From Symbiodinium natans (lineage: Eukaryota; Sar; Dinophyceae; Suessiales; Symbiodiniaceae), in assembly GCA_905221605.1 (NCBI GenBank), contig CAJNDS010002788.1, positions 1-64,000 on the forward strand: DNA of 64,000 nt, in the 5' to 3' direction. The notes under the pieces were generated by a model, which worked only from the letters and a program-made list of their open reading frames with translations, was not told where the DNA came from and did not search any database. The number at the start of each line of letters is the position of its first letter. Position 1 is the first letter of the stretch. A program made the translations under genes and the position numbers. This document shows positions 51,087 to 62,800 of this stretch, piece by piece.

Positions 51087-52404
51087 TCATGTTCACGTCA
51101 TGTTCCCCCTGGGTCTGCTGCCGGTCTCCCCCTTTGGCCGGTTCACCCTCTGGGACCCCAGAGCCGGCACTAAGGGCTGGTGTGTGCGTCTTGGTGTGCG
51201 TTTTGGTTTGTTTTGTCTTGTTTTTGTTCCTTTCCTTTTCTTTCTCTTTTCTTTGCCCCTTTGTCTGTTTTCAGTCCGACGAGCACCCAGTTGGTGGTCC
51301 ATTGGGGGGGCAGTAGGGCGATAGTGCCGGATACTGGAGCGCTGGCTTCCCTGCTGGATGCAGCGGTTGGGAGGACCCTACGTAGAGGAGCGGGGAAGTG
51401 GATGGGCAGTGCCGCGTCTTCGTCCCGCGGCTCCAGCGATACATGGATATTGAGCTATATATGCGCAATGATTGGTCTCCTTGTTTTTCTTGTTTCTTTT
51501 GGTTTGCGCAGGCGCTTCCATCCTGTCACCTCTGGAGCTTGGGTGGAAAAGGGCAACTAGAATCTCCAAGTCCTGCCGCCCATGTGAGGAGCTCACCTCC
51601 CTTTTGCTTGCAGTCTGCGAGGTTGGCATTAAGTAGTCCGTGCCTAGGCGGGCTAAGATTGAGGGAAGGCTCAGGCTGGCAATAGAGCTGGCAATATTCA
51701 ACATTGCAAGCAGATGGGAGAGAGTCGGATTGCTTGAGAGAAAGAAACAGGACCCCTGTTGGCTGCGGTGGAACATCTAGAGAATGCAGTTCCTAGCCCA
51801 GACCGTCACCCCAAGCCCCAGAGCCAAAATTCGATCGTCGTGCAGTTTTCACCTTTCCCGGCATCGTCCTTCCTTAGCCATTGATCACCAAATGTGTGCG
51901 AGGGCCCTAAGCCTCGGGCTTGCCATGGCGGAGCAAGCGCTGGGTTCGACAAGAGAGCTTGTAATCCACCGAAATGGCGGGAGTGGGGTCCACTCCGGAC
52001 GCCGTGGTGGTCGCAGGCGCAGGAGCTCATCCACCTCAAAAAGCCAGGTTCCGGTGTGCGCGGCCGATCTGGAGCCGACGTGCCCGCAGCCGCTCTCGAC
52101 ACGTGACATCTCGCGGGTCTGGGAATGAAGACCGGTCGCGCGGTGCGCCCCCGTTTACCGTCGCTGCTGCTGTGCCAGGGAAAGGGGCTCGGAAAAGTCG
52201 GCAAACGGCTGTTTCCGTTCGTTCGCTCGTTCGTCCGTCTGGTGCGTTTCGTGTTGTTGTTCCCCGTTGCTGTTCCTGCGCGTTGTGTTGCTGGGGTTTG
52301 CTCTTTAGGCCTTGCGCCGGAGGGGCTACCTTTTTGTTAGGCCAGGCTCGTGCTTCGGTCGATGCTCACCTCACCTCACCTCACCTCATGTTCACGTCAT
52401 GTTC
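51087..52404 (+). mobile_element. 1.28-kb insertion bounded by a 19-bp direct repeat
   Basis: The word tcatgttcacgtcatgttc occurs at 51087-51105 and 52386-52404. The block it splits is continuous in the other duplicate (46130-46200). The right end is a short (cctca)n tail. A long direct repeat plus a simple tail fits retroposition by a LINE-type machinery. The inside has polypyrimidine-AG words near 51272 and 51519 but no supportable coding sequence. Confidence 0.6.
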
Positions 52405-52570
52405 ATGTTGGCGGGCTCTTAAGCAGCTGCCGAAATTTTTGGGACCTTTGTCGCTGTTGTCATGTGATCGGCTCCGTTTTGGGCCTGAATGTTGCTTTCT
52501 TGCCAAAATCAGGAAAACTCGTTTCTTTGAGTTTTTCCTTTCGGCCTCACAACCCCGACACACTGCGTGG

Positions 52571-53734
52571 ATGCTGCGTCAGGTTGCAGGATGCACCGAG
52601 TAAGCTTCGCATTTGGACATTGTGCATGAGGGTTGGTATTTGAATTGGGCCATCTTCAAAATAATTACAAAGCAGCGCTGTGTTTCAATATGCTTCGCCT
52701 GGATCGCAGGCTGCATTTGTTCTGAATGGAATTTGTCTTGAGCCTGCAGTAGGGCTACTCAGTAGGGGAGCCCTGTGGTAACTGGTAGCCGAACTGCTGG
52801 ATTCAGCCGACAGCTGGCTGCTTGCCCAGGCCGAGTGTAAAATGTTCATTGGCTTCCCGGGCATGCGGCAGTCTGTGTGATACGACTTTTATATCACAAT
52901 TCGGCTACCGCCTACCAGGAACTCTGAGACTAATGGCTGACTATGGGTTCCAAGCACAAAAGGCTCATGGACTGCGCAGTGCTGTCTTTAATCAAATCAA
53001 GATCCAGCCCCGTCAAACGTTGGAGGGAGAAGGCGAAAAGCTGGCATCACGCACCAGCAATTCTGGTCCGGGTTGCGTTTCGCGCATTGGCTCAGATTAG
53101 GTTCCAGGGCTCCCGGCTGGCCGAGTCGAACATGGATGAGGCACAGTCAAGAATCAGACATTTTTCGTGTTGAGGCTTAGTTTGCCAAGCTGTATGCAGC
53201 TTCAGCGGGGAAGGTGTTTCGGTTTTAAGGCCCTGACCAGAGCCCAATCTGCAGGATGGTTTCGCGTTCAAAGACAAGCTTTGCGCCTCGCACTTTTGGG
53301 GCAAAGGATGTTTGAAGGGTCGCAATTGCCCGGATGCCCACGAGTTTGACGAGCTGTCTTGGGCCAGCAGAAAGCAGGCACCCTGGTTCCGTACAAGCCC
53401 TGCCAGCTGTTGTTTAGGCTTCAAGAAGCATACGGCATAGTGCACTGTAGATAAGAGGCGTATAAACTACATTGTACGATAGTAGATGACAGCCATCAAG
53501 CAAATGATACTGTGATGCAGCATATTATCCAGCATAAAGAGTAAATCAGTGAACCCTTCTTCGCCAAGACTGCTGCAAGGCTGAGCTCTGGCTTCTCTGT
53601 GCTCAGCCTAACCGCCCGGATTTTAAGCGCCAGACGCAAATTCTGTATTCCGTGTTGCAGGACACTTTGTAGGAGACCTGGAGACAGTAACATAATCAAC
53701 ATGGCTGAGCGTCAAGGAATTCCCAGAGCCCAGA
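52571..53734. other. no confident gene; possible 5' region of the next gene
   Basis: Short frames only. A stretch at 53040-53360 is mildly protein-like in several frames, without a motif. Confidence 0.35.
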
Positions 53735-55185
53735 ATGCCACAATCCCTAAATCAAGCGAAAAGCCGTGCGCGTGGGGGCTCCTCCCTGGAGGAGTTTGGA
53801 CAAAGCGAAAATCCGACAGAAAGAGAAGTGCAGAGTTGGCCGCAGCAGAAAGTATGGGAAGGATTGCATGAGCTACCAGTATGCATTTCCAAGCATTTGG
53901 AGCTGCTGAATGCCTTCCTCGAAGCTGACGGGGTTCGCATCAACGAGACACACCATCAGATACAAGTTCCAGCAGGTTGTGTTCACGAAGAGATTGAGAG
54001 AAGGAAACATTTGGTGATGAAGATGCTTCTGGTGCTGCAGGATTGTTCGTTGCGAACATATGGGTGTTGGCTCGCTCAATGCTATTTACTCGTACGGCTT
54101 TCTTCATCCGTTTCACCATCACACATGTTGTCGCATGGGGCCCAGCACTTAGAGGCTTCCTTGCTCGTGCCTTGCAGGACATTTTCGATTTCGGCAACGG
54201 CTCGGACATCCCAAAAACCATCCATGGGAAGGATGTGAACAAGTGGGGTTTCCAAGAGAGCGAAGGTAGAGAACAATGTGGATACTACTCGAGAGATGGA
54301 TGGTGCTCGTTTGGGCGGTGCCCCAAGAACCACTCCTGTGACTTGCACGTGTCTAAGTTTCGCAGGGGCACGGTCATTCATGGGATCGTGGGCCAGAGAT
54401 TGGTTATTGACGTCGAGGACGAGAAACTCAAGGTAATGCTTCCTCTTGTGGAGTGGCCCATTGACTACAAGCTACCAGCTGACGGCGAGACCGTTTATTA
54501 CAAGTTGCAGCTCCGGCAAGACCGCCTATGTGCTCTGGTGAAAGTTCTTCAGTCCGAGGCTGAACCGCTGAAAGCCATGTTGGATGGCCCGGGACGCGTT
54601 CTGGTCCGGGTTCTGGTTCGACGGCGTTGTGCTCGAGAAGAGGAACGCTGGGCTTTATTTGATACTTGGGTGACACAGGAAGGCTTCCAGATAAAGCACG
54701 AAAGCATGTATGCGTATGAGAAGATCCGGATGGATGCTCACCTTGAGTTCCGCCAATCCGCTGGCCGCTCCAAAATGCTTGTGGTGGTACTGGGCCCGCC
54801 TGCCTTCGAGGAGCTCATGTTCGTCGATGAGGATGACAGCGCTTACCGGAAATCTCTTCAGGCGGATGGGGAGAGAGACGAAGAGGATTTGCCCTTCAAG
54901 GCTTGGACAGCCTTGAACCACGAGCTCTGCGACATCGAACGCAGATTCCGAGACACTCCAAGCACGAGAGTCAACTCTCGAGCCCTTCAACCACGCAGCA
55001 CTGGAGCCTTTGAGGATTTCGCTCGGACTGTGCTTCTGGATGGCTTCACGCGCCTGGCACGATGCATGTGCCGCTGGAAACTCAAGAAGGAAGGCGGCCA
55101 GGTTCTGAAACGAGTTCAAATAGAGCCCGCAATTAAGGCGTCTTGGTTTGATCTGAACTTTGGGCACAGATACATGTCTAGATGA
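53735..55185 (+). CDS. CCCH zinc-finger protein with OB/S1-like region, two exons
   Basis: Exon 1 runs from the ATG at 53735 to 54040, exon 2 from 54178 to the TGA at 55185. Joining them across a 137-bp GA-AG intron keeps the frame exactly (…LLVLQ | DIFDFG…). Exon 1 is helical (VCISKHLELLNAFLEADGVRI). Exon 2 opens with a CCCH finger, C-x8-C-x4-C-x3-H, in EQCGYYSRDGWCSFGRCPKN. A beta-rich stretch follows (RGTVIHGIVGQRLVIDVED ... GETVYYKLQLRQDRL) resembling an OB or S1 fold. The remaining 200 residues are unrecognised. An RNA-binding role is inferred. An upstream ATG at 53701 is out of frame. Confidence 0.65.
54041..54177 (+). other. predicted non-canonical GA-AG intron, 137 bp
   Basis: It starts gattgttcg directly after ctgcag and ends cttgcag directly before gacatt. 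The coding phase is complete on both sides. Exon ends resemble each other (tgcag|ga), as reported for dinoflagellate introns, which often start GA or GC. Confidence 0.65.
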
Positions 55186-55465
55186 ATCTAGCTGGCAATG
55201 TGGTAGTGACCTTGGAGAAGCCAACGTCGGAATCGTCTAGGTAAGGACATCAGTTTTCGGCGACCGACGCTTGGGCTCTAGCCGAGGACACCATGCTAAG
55301 CTTGAGCAGATCTTCGCATCAGGATGCTAATGCTCAATTCTAACGCAAGCAGGTGTTTGTGGTCGGCTGCTGTGCTCTACTTGGCCTTCTGTAGGATCCC
55401 CCCAAAAAAGGATGCTGCTGCGATCCACTGGGTATACAGTCGGTACTGCTCATCAGAATCTGCAG

Positions 55466-55740
55466 GTGAGATGGCAGAAGCGACCGAGTCGCAGCAGGCG
55501 AATCGTGATGCCTGGCTGTCTGCAATATTCAAGACTTGCGACAAGAACGACGGCAATCCCAGCTTTGCAGTCCTGCCTGAGCAGAAATGTGCAGAGTGCG
55601 GGGCAAAAGCGAACTGCCATAGATGCTTTCTTTGCAAACAGCTGTACTGCTTGAACTGTGAAAGCTGCTGTGATGAGAAGCACCAGTTCGACATACATCC
55701 CAGATCAGAGAGCGCTTTGCTACAGTGGACCCTGATGCAG
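55466..55740 (+). CDS. B-box-like cysteine-rich protein, exon
   Basis: From an ATG at 55471 (MAEATESQQANRD) or as an internal exon after tctgcag. The key part is KCAECGAKANCHRCFLC, then CLNCESCCDEKHQFDIHP: a run of CxxC pairs closed by DxxxxxxxxH, much like a B-box zinc finger. The frame runs on to 55788, but joining 55740 to 55878 keeps phase and continues a helical protein (QNKPPTLEGWSNGLRNML), so splicing is likely. Whether it belongs to the same transcript as 53735-55185 is unknown. Confidence 0.5.
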
Positions 55741-55877
55741 ATTGTTAGCGCCGGCCTTAAGTGCATAACATCAGCACCCATACGGTAGATCAGGGAAGCA
55801 GCGTGCAGAACGCTTGTTGTGCAAATGCTGTGATGGATGTGCATAGGTGCAGCTAAGGTGATTTGTTCCGTTCGCAG

Positions 55878-56270
55878 GTGCAGAATAAGCCACCTACACT
55901 GGAAGGATGGTCCAATGGGTTACGCAACATGCTGAAAGACACCTCAGGCCAGGTAAAGAGCCAGATCGAAGAAGCCGTGTCCAGTGTTTGGAAGACCCAG
56001 ACCTTGGAGGTACAGCAGGGTCGCGATCTGCTCAGATTGAAAGAGCCCAGCCAGGCGGCTCTGGAATGGTTGCTGAAAGCCAAATACGGCCTGCGATGCG
56101 TCACCGTCCATGGTCATGCTCGGGTGACCCTGGATGAGGAAGTCCTCAAAGGTTTCCCCACAGGGCCAGCCCTTGCGCACGCGTTCCTAGGCTTGAAGCC
56201 CAAAATGGCTTCTAAGCCCAAGGCAGGGGGCCAGAAACAGTTTAGGCTTTGGGATGGTTTTTTGGCTTGA
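55878..56270 (+). CDS. helical protein exon following the B-box-like exon
   Basis: It starts after ttcgcag and reads VQNKPPTLEGWSNGLRNML, then amphipathic helices (VKSQIEEAVSSVWKTQTLEV) and a basic tail, stopping at 56270. Unrecognised. The phase fits the exon ending at 55740; that gap is also 137 bp but would start AT, so the exact donor is uncertain. Confidence 0.45.
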   Translation: MQNKPPTLEGWSNGLRNMLKDTSGQVKSQIEEAVSSVWKTQTLEVQQGRDLLRLKEPSQAALEWLLKAKYGLRCVTVHGHARVTLDEEVLKGFPTGPALAHAFLGLKPKMASKPKAGGQKQFRLWDGFLA

Positions 56271-57077
56271 ACTGTGATCGCTGCGCGGCGACCGCCTCTG
56301 TTAAAAGAAGGGGATCTGGGTTTAGGCAAGACTTCCCGAAACCTGTGCCTATTAGATCCTATACGGCTTAGGCCTCAAGAGTCTTGTAAATGCCCAAAAG
56401 GAGGCTGAAATGCCCCCTGGTGCTGATGCACCGTCTGCTCCCGGACAATTGTCGGCTAGGGGAGGTAACCATTTTAGGCCAAACAGTGCTAGACAAAGGG
56501 CAGGGGATTAGAGCCGGGGTGCCGGCTTTGTGCTGCCCAGACACCTACGGCCCGAGGCCGGCGGATTTTACGCCTCGGCTTGCAGTTGGAAAGGGCCGGG
56601 TGGGAGCAGCAACGTGGAGACGTCCGTTCCTCCAAGTGGCCCGAGGGTTCGAGGCGCCTCCGAGAATCCTCCGCAATCTCCCGAAGCCTTCAGCACCTCC
56701 AAGCGTTCTGAAACTTTGATGGGTTGCAAGGCCCGCCAGGGAGGGGCTCTAGAGAGGCCTCCAGGGGCCTGCAGGGGCCTCCAAAGCCCTGCGCGGGCCT
56801 CTACAGATCTTCAAGCCAAAATCCTCCCAGAAGCTGCGTTTCTATGACATGTGGCGGCAAACAGCAAGCCCGCAGAAATGAGTGCAGGGACCTCAGGGAG
56901 GGAGGAAGATCAGGTTTCGTGGCCGGGCCCTCCAAGAAGGGGCAATCGGAGCCCTCTCGACCGGAAACCAAAAACGGACTTTGGGAATGGAAGGGGGAGG
57001 ATCAGGTGGAGGGCACCTAGTTTAACCTCCAAAGCGCCTGGGCCTTCGGCCTCAGTGGACGAGAGAAACGGGGGTCC
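56271..57077. other. no confident gene
   Basis: GC-rich sequence with competing frames and no motif. It probably separates two transcription units. Confidence 0.35.
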
Positions 57078-57860
57078 ATGTCAACACCTCTAACCGCGAC
57101 CCTCCTGAAGGATTGGGCTGGCAAGTGGGACCTATACAGGCTGAAGCAGCCGAAACTCGGAATGCAAGATCAGGACTTCAGCAAGCCTGAACACCGCGAA
57201 CATGTTTCCATCGAGTCCGAGCGGATTGAGTTGAAGGAGTCCAAAGAGCCCGACAAACTCCAAGTGTTTCGCACAGGGCAGAGAATCTGGTTCCCGGCTT
57301 GTACAACTCCCGGAGATCTGTCCGTGGATCCGTCCACTCAACGACAGCAGCTGAAGTTTCGATTGCATTTCTGTGGTCGAAGGACTCTGCGAGAGAAGAG
57401 TCGCCACAAGTGGATGGCAGTGACTCTGTTCAAGCGGTTTGACGAAGAGGGCAAGGAGCTTCAATATTTGGAGGGCACTCAGGTGATGCATTGGGATAAG
57501 GACTTTGCCAGTAAGCGTTGGGAGGGTCACTATGGCCGTGCAGATGCTGGCAGGGGGGAGGTGGTTCAACTGCACCCATGCGAGCCGTGGCCGACGGAAG
57601 ATGATGTTCAAGACAACAAGGCGTCAGTGACAGCTGCAATAGAGCTCGCAAAGCTCTGGCGTGAGATGTACGAGCGTTTAGAGGAGAAGGAGCGTAAGGC
57701 ACCTGTTTCGCGAAGAGTGCTTAATGCTGATCTCAACCTCACGGAAGTCGTGTCTGACACGTTAGCGGTGGCCCTTCGGAACTTGCTGTTCGATCGATTT
57801 GGCTTCGATGTGGCCAGCAAACATGACGGCTCTGGTCCGAGAAGATTTGCAAGAACTTAG
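57078..57860 (+). CDS. hypothetical 260-residue protein
   Basis: A clean frame from an ATG (MSTPLTATLLKDWAGKWDLY) to a stop at 57860. Composition is that of a soluble, mixed alpha/beta protein: charged N-terminus, a beta-rich middle (QQLKFRLHFCGRRTLREKSR, KWMAVTLFKRFDEEGKELQY) and a helical end (AAIELAKLWREMYERLEEKE). I recognise no family. The neighbouring exons on the same strand make a spliced longer gene possible. Confidence 0.55.
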   Translation: MSTPLTATLLKDWAGKWDLYRLKQPKLGMQDQDFSKPEHREHVSIESERIELKESKEPDKLQVFRTGQRIWFPACTTPGDLSVDPSTQRQQLKFRLHFCGRRTLREKSRHKWMAVTLFKRFDEEGKELQYLEGTQVMHWDKDFASKRWEGHYGRADAGRGEVVQLHPCEPWPTEDDVQDNKASVTAAIELAKLWREMYERLEEKERKAPVSRRVLNADLNLTEVVSDTLAVALRNLLFDRFGFDVASKHDGSGPRRFART

Positions 57861-59640
57861 CGCATGCCCGGCGAGCGTGTTTCGCCAGCCAGGACAAGCA
57901 GTTTTGCCTGTGTTGTTCATGCGTTGTGTTCTCCTCCATCCCAAGAAGAGTTCTGTGCTCTGTCACTGCAGGCCATACTATAATAAAATAATACGCCATC
58001 GTATATTTCCTTAATGACGCTGAGCATATGTTGCTTGAGCCATCGTTCATTTGGGAAGCCAGAACCCCTAAACACTTGACCTGAAATGCATACCGTGCTA
58101 GTCAAAGGGTGCGCCTTGCCAGGACTGGGCTGCTGAAGTGCGGAGCCGACCAAGCCCTGTCTCACAAAATCATGTCATGCTAAATGTAGGTATGCAGCAT
58201 CATGCAGGTCCATGTGCTAGCACATCCAATCTTGTAAGTGCATGCTAGTACGACAATTTCATGCACTAAATACGTGAAGCTATGTTATCCTAAACTTTCC
58301 AGTCTTAGAATGTTGCTCAAGACTTCACTCCATCGTTGTGTAGTACTGTACTGCAGAAGAATATGCAACCTGGCAATGTGTGAGTTTGCAGCTGTGACAG
58401 TTGCCTTTGCGATCCTGGGTGGTCGGATATGCGGCTGTAAATTGTAGTAGAGTTAGTTAAAACCAGCTTGCTACAACATGCAATGCAAACATCGAGTCTT
58501 GCAACCTTATATACTTCCATTCTGCGTGAACACCACCGGAGTTGCCATGATGTGCAGCCTGTAGGACAAAGCCTACTGAAACCCATGGTTCTCGATTTCG
58601 AAGATTTTCCTTTTGCCATCGACGACGTTTCTCGCGTGAAACGCGCGTGCAGGTGCTGAAGCCCGCGGTCGACTACCCCTCGCATGAAACGCACGAAACG
58701 CATGGTTTTTGAAGGTCATCCTGATTGATGCGCCCGAAGCCACGAAATCGACGACGCCCGGGCGCCGAAACTGTTTTTTTCGTCGCCTCCGCGCGAAGCT
58801 TGCCGAGCCGCGATCGAGCCCCTCTCATGTCCATGCACCAACACTCGAGGTTCAGTGTGCCTTTGAGGTTGCGATCGACGACGGTGAGTCGCGAAAGACG
58901 CCCCCCCATGCGCCAACACGCGAGGAGTATTGCGTGTGTGAGTTTGCGATCGACCTTAACTCGTGCTCAACAGATTACACGGTTTTGTGCGTGTCCGAGT
59001 GGTCTTACATTGTTTGTGGTCGTCGCCAGCAGAATGCTTAACCATCGTGCTACTACTATGGTTTTGGAGCTTTTGGCAACTGCTTCCTGCTGGGGCTCAG
59101 CGGCTGAAGTCGCGAGAGCTGGCCCGGAAGGGCCATTGGAGCTTGCGCACGTCCAACAAAAAGAGCATCTTGCTGGGGGTGTAGTCGTATTATAGTTCTT
59201 TTCTTTAGCATGGATCATCCGTTTTGAGAATGCTCTGATGGTTCCTGGAAGTCGTCTGATGGTTCCCGGCCGTTTTTGCATTCAAGGAAACAGCTAGACA
59301 TTCCAATCCATGTCGACTAGTATGCCACAAGCAGTATAGGTAGAAGTAGCATATGTAGGATCAGTGTGCTTGCAGCCTGACCTGAGTCTTGTGTCTTCTG
59401 GTCATGACACCTGGCTCGGCGGCCTTCTGGCTGCCATCCTCCAATCCAGCTACGCCATGAGTGGACAGGAATAGGAATCGCAATGAGCGAGGCCCGCCGG
59501 ATCAAATTTGGCTTTCAATGGTTGAATATTGCGGAGCTGGGACAGAAGTGCTATTGATATTGTGGGGTAAGGGAAGCCATTGATCGGAGTCATATCGTGC
59601 CAAAAACTTGAAAGGTGAATAAAGTTCTGGAGAGGCGGTT
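57861..59640. other. intergenic stretch with a small duplicated unit
   Basis: No convincing gene. Two 48-bp units at 58829-58876 and 58908-58955 (catgc(a/g)ccaacac(t/g)cgagg ... ttgcgatcgac) are partial copies. Repeated cgatcgac(gacg) words occur from 58615 to 58960. Confidence 0.45.
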
Positions 59641-59860
59641 GGGTGACCGCACTGCGAACGTTTTCTGACATGAAAAGGGGGAGTCTGGTCTTTCAGCTAG
59701 CTCGCCCGAAACCTTCTGAACAAGCGGCTGCTAGGGGGCCTGCGCCTGAAGCTATCGTCTTACAGCTCCACTCCTTAGCTGCAGAAGTCACTCGCCAGTT
59801 TCCAAATCCAAATGCTCAATCGTGTCGGCGTTCCCGTGCCACTGTTAGCTGTGCTTGCAG

Positions 59861-62800
59861 GAGTCCTTCCGGACCTTGCTGTGTCAGAACTATCACTATG
59901 GCCTGTGCAAGCGTGGAGTTGCCTGCGCCTATGCGCACGGTGAAGAGATGCAGAATCCACCAGGCGGTGCGCAGCAATGGCGTGAGCAGGAGGCCGGTCT
60001 CTCCTCGACATGCAGGTGTTTGCAATTTTAGGCCAGCAATATATCCCCCCGTACACGAAGCAGGTCCGGACAGCTGTAGTTTTGGATGCCGTGTTGGAAT
60101 GCAACGTTTCTTTATGAACTGCAGGACGCAGCCCGATGCGAGCTCGCGAACGGTAGATTATTTATGACAGCACTGGGCAACCCAAATCATGTCAGAACAA
60201 GAAGTTGGAGTCGCCGCAGCAGCCACAAACACTACAGAGATGTATAATTTCGGTACCGGGCTGGAAAACGATGGGGGGCTCCAAGGTGTTGCAAACATCC
60301 TGTTTGTCTTTGGAGGCACTGTCTTGTGCGGGCCTCCTATGCTTGAGGATTTCCATAGTCTAGCATTGGGAATGCCAGACATGCTGCAAATGGTTCGTTA
60401 AGGATGATGAGATCCCAAACACAAATTTCCCCTAAGATTGCCGAAAGTACAGTGGCAATATTAGCCTTCTGATGGGCTTCAGATGCTAGGATGCATTTCG
60501 CGACTTTGAGCTGCCATGGAATGTTGAAGACACTGTCGCGGCTCAGGCGAAGCGTGATCACAGAACATCCCTGTGCAAGTTCTACTGCAAAACTGGTTTT
60601 TGCAGCAATGGCCAATTCTGTCCTTATGCACATGGACGGGACAAGCAAAGAACCCTGGAGGCTCGGGTGGATGCAATGTGTGCCGCACCACTTCCATATG
60701 CAATGTTTTAGTATGCCATAGCAGAGTATCACATGCAGTAGAATTGGCATTCTTGTGTATACTGTACGTAATAGAGTATGTTCTGGTACACCACTGGCAC
60801 AGTGGCAGGCGGGCTACCTTACCTGGCGTAGGCCTTTACAGGTTTACTGCCATGAGCTTGCTTGAGGTATCCTTCAGGCTCCATGGAGAGTCTGCTCATG
60901 CATGCATGCACAACTTGCAGAAGCTGCCAATGTCTCATGATTGCCTTCATGTTTGCCTTCCTCTTCAGATAGCGACCTGCAGTCACAATGCAGCGCAGGA
61001 GGTTGTGATGCAGAAGCACAAACTTTGCAAGAAGTGGGAGCAGGACCAGAAGTCCCCGTTCTGTGCGCAGGGTGCCAACTGCCCCTTTGCGCATGGCCCG
61101 GAGAAACAGAAAACACCGCGGGGTTTCGCCGAGAAGAAGAAGGAACAGGAGGAGCTGTCAGTCATCGGTAAGGGTTGTTTTAGGCAGGCGTTGATCTCGC
61201 CGCCGTGGAAGGGTTGTCGATTTCGGCCCTTCGTGATGGCAGGGGTGGTGGGGGGGGGGTTGGTTGCGTCCATTTTCTTGCGTGCAAAAACGTCAGTATT
61301 TACAGCGTTTTTGCTGCTGATGTTGGCCAAAAGCGTCGATTTCTCGTGTTTTTCGGTCCTTGACGGAAAACGCCGTTTTTTTTTTGTTGCCGCGTTTTCA
61401 TTTTTTCTTGGGGGGGCGGGTCGTGCTACCAGCAACCTTGGCATTTTTCGGCGTTTCACCTACTTTTCGATACGGTTTTTGATGCATTTTCTCCTGGGAC
61501 AGCGGGCCGGGGTGCCTAGAAATCCTCGGTAGTTACGGCATTTTCGGGTTCTGTGGCGGAAAATGCTCGGTTTTTGACAGCAGTTTCTTGTTTGGATCGT
61601 GGCTTTTGGGCTCTTTCCTCAACTTCTCATGCTTGGCTTGCTGTCGCCGACGTTGTTTTTCTCGCACGGCCGCAAAGGCCTGAACCTTACTCAGGTTTTG
61701 CGGTTTTCGGTTTGGGTTCACGGGTTTCAGGGTTTAGGGATTTAGTGGTTGAGCGCTTTTGGGCTTTAGGGATTCAGGGTTTAGGGATGTAGGCGTTTAA
61801 GAGGTTTAGGGATTTAGGGGTTAGGGTTTTTTGAGTTTGAGGGCTTTAGGGGTTCAGGGATTTAGGCGTGGCAACAATTCTCTGCGACGCTGTTTCGGGT
61901 TTGCGACGCTTCTTGCTTGGTTTCGAGTCGGGCGTCTTAGGACGTATGCATGTCGGCCTGGCTTGCTGTAGCTTTGGCATCAACTGCAAAGCGCAGCATG
62001 ACGAAAAAACAAAATTTTCCAGGAAAGCCCTGTTGCTAAGACCGCGCGTTTTGTTTTCAAACTGCACAAATGGTCCACGGCGGCGAAAACAAGACCATCC
62101 TTGTTTTACATAATGTTAGGGCTAGCGCAGACCCTCTGCGGGCGGGCCGGCGCACAAAATAGCTGAGTACCCAAGGGTAGAATGCAAAGCAAGCTTTCGC
62201 CTTAAAGTTCTTAAGAGGTTTTTCCAGCATGTTCGCACATGATGCAGAATCTGAGGCGGAAGTCAGGCACCAACCCCAGCCGGTTCTAGGTTGCAGATGG
62301 TATCCTTGCTAAATGGTCACAGGACGCGAAGCTATACAAGACGCAGCTCTGCGCGTTCTACACTCGCCATGGCTTCTGCTGCAACGGCAAGTACTGCATG
62401 GATGCTCATGGAGACAACGACCAGGTTGCAATGTCCGACAATTTCTACGAGGCCAGAAACTGCCTGGGCTTGTGCAGCAGCGTTGCATCCTAACTCGTTT
62501 TCTGCATGGTTTAGGTGTAGGCCTTTGAGTTTTCTGCAGGCTTCGATTAGATGCCGCGACAAGCCGTGCATTAAGCACCTTCAAAACAGATGCATCAATT
62601 TCCACAATGGCAAAGAATGCGATGATGCGCATAAGCCTGCTGAGCTCCGGCCGCTGGATCGCGACAAGGCAAAGCTTCCTTTTCACAGATGGCGTTACTG
62701 TCAAGCTGTGTGTTCCGCTTGTAACCCTGTTCAGACTGCTGTCTGGGCTTGTAGTTCAAGTGCGCGGCCAGGCCAAATTGTGGAAGGAATGCTTGCGCCC

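Larger units (their letters stand above)
46700..52570 (+). repeat. large duplicated segment, copy 2 (expanded)
   Basis: Repeats the block order of copy 1: 46830-47165, then the tctgctagtaagagcgag block twice (47165-47440 and 47465-47880), an enlarged 60-bp minisatellite (47880-48430), unrelated sequence (48440-49250), the 51-bp array (49300-49830), block X (49935-50290), the 540-bp block (50285-50890) and the last block, split by the 51106-52385 insertion. Confidence 0.8.

Noticed and set aside
51106-52385. Several 70-200 codon frames inside the 1.28-kb insertion
   Set aside because: Frames compete on both strands, are Arg/Ser- or Phe/Leu-rich by composition, and match no family I know.
56255-56275. 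tttttggcttgaac as a relic of the dinoflagellate spliced leader
   Set aside because: Only the ttttggct core matches the known leader; the rest differs and it lies at a coding end.
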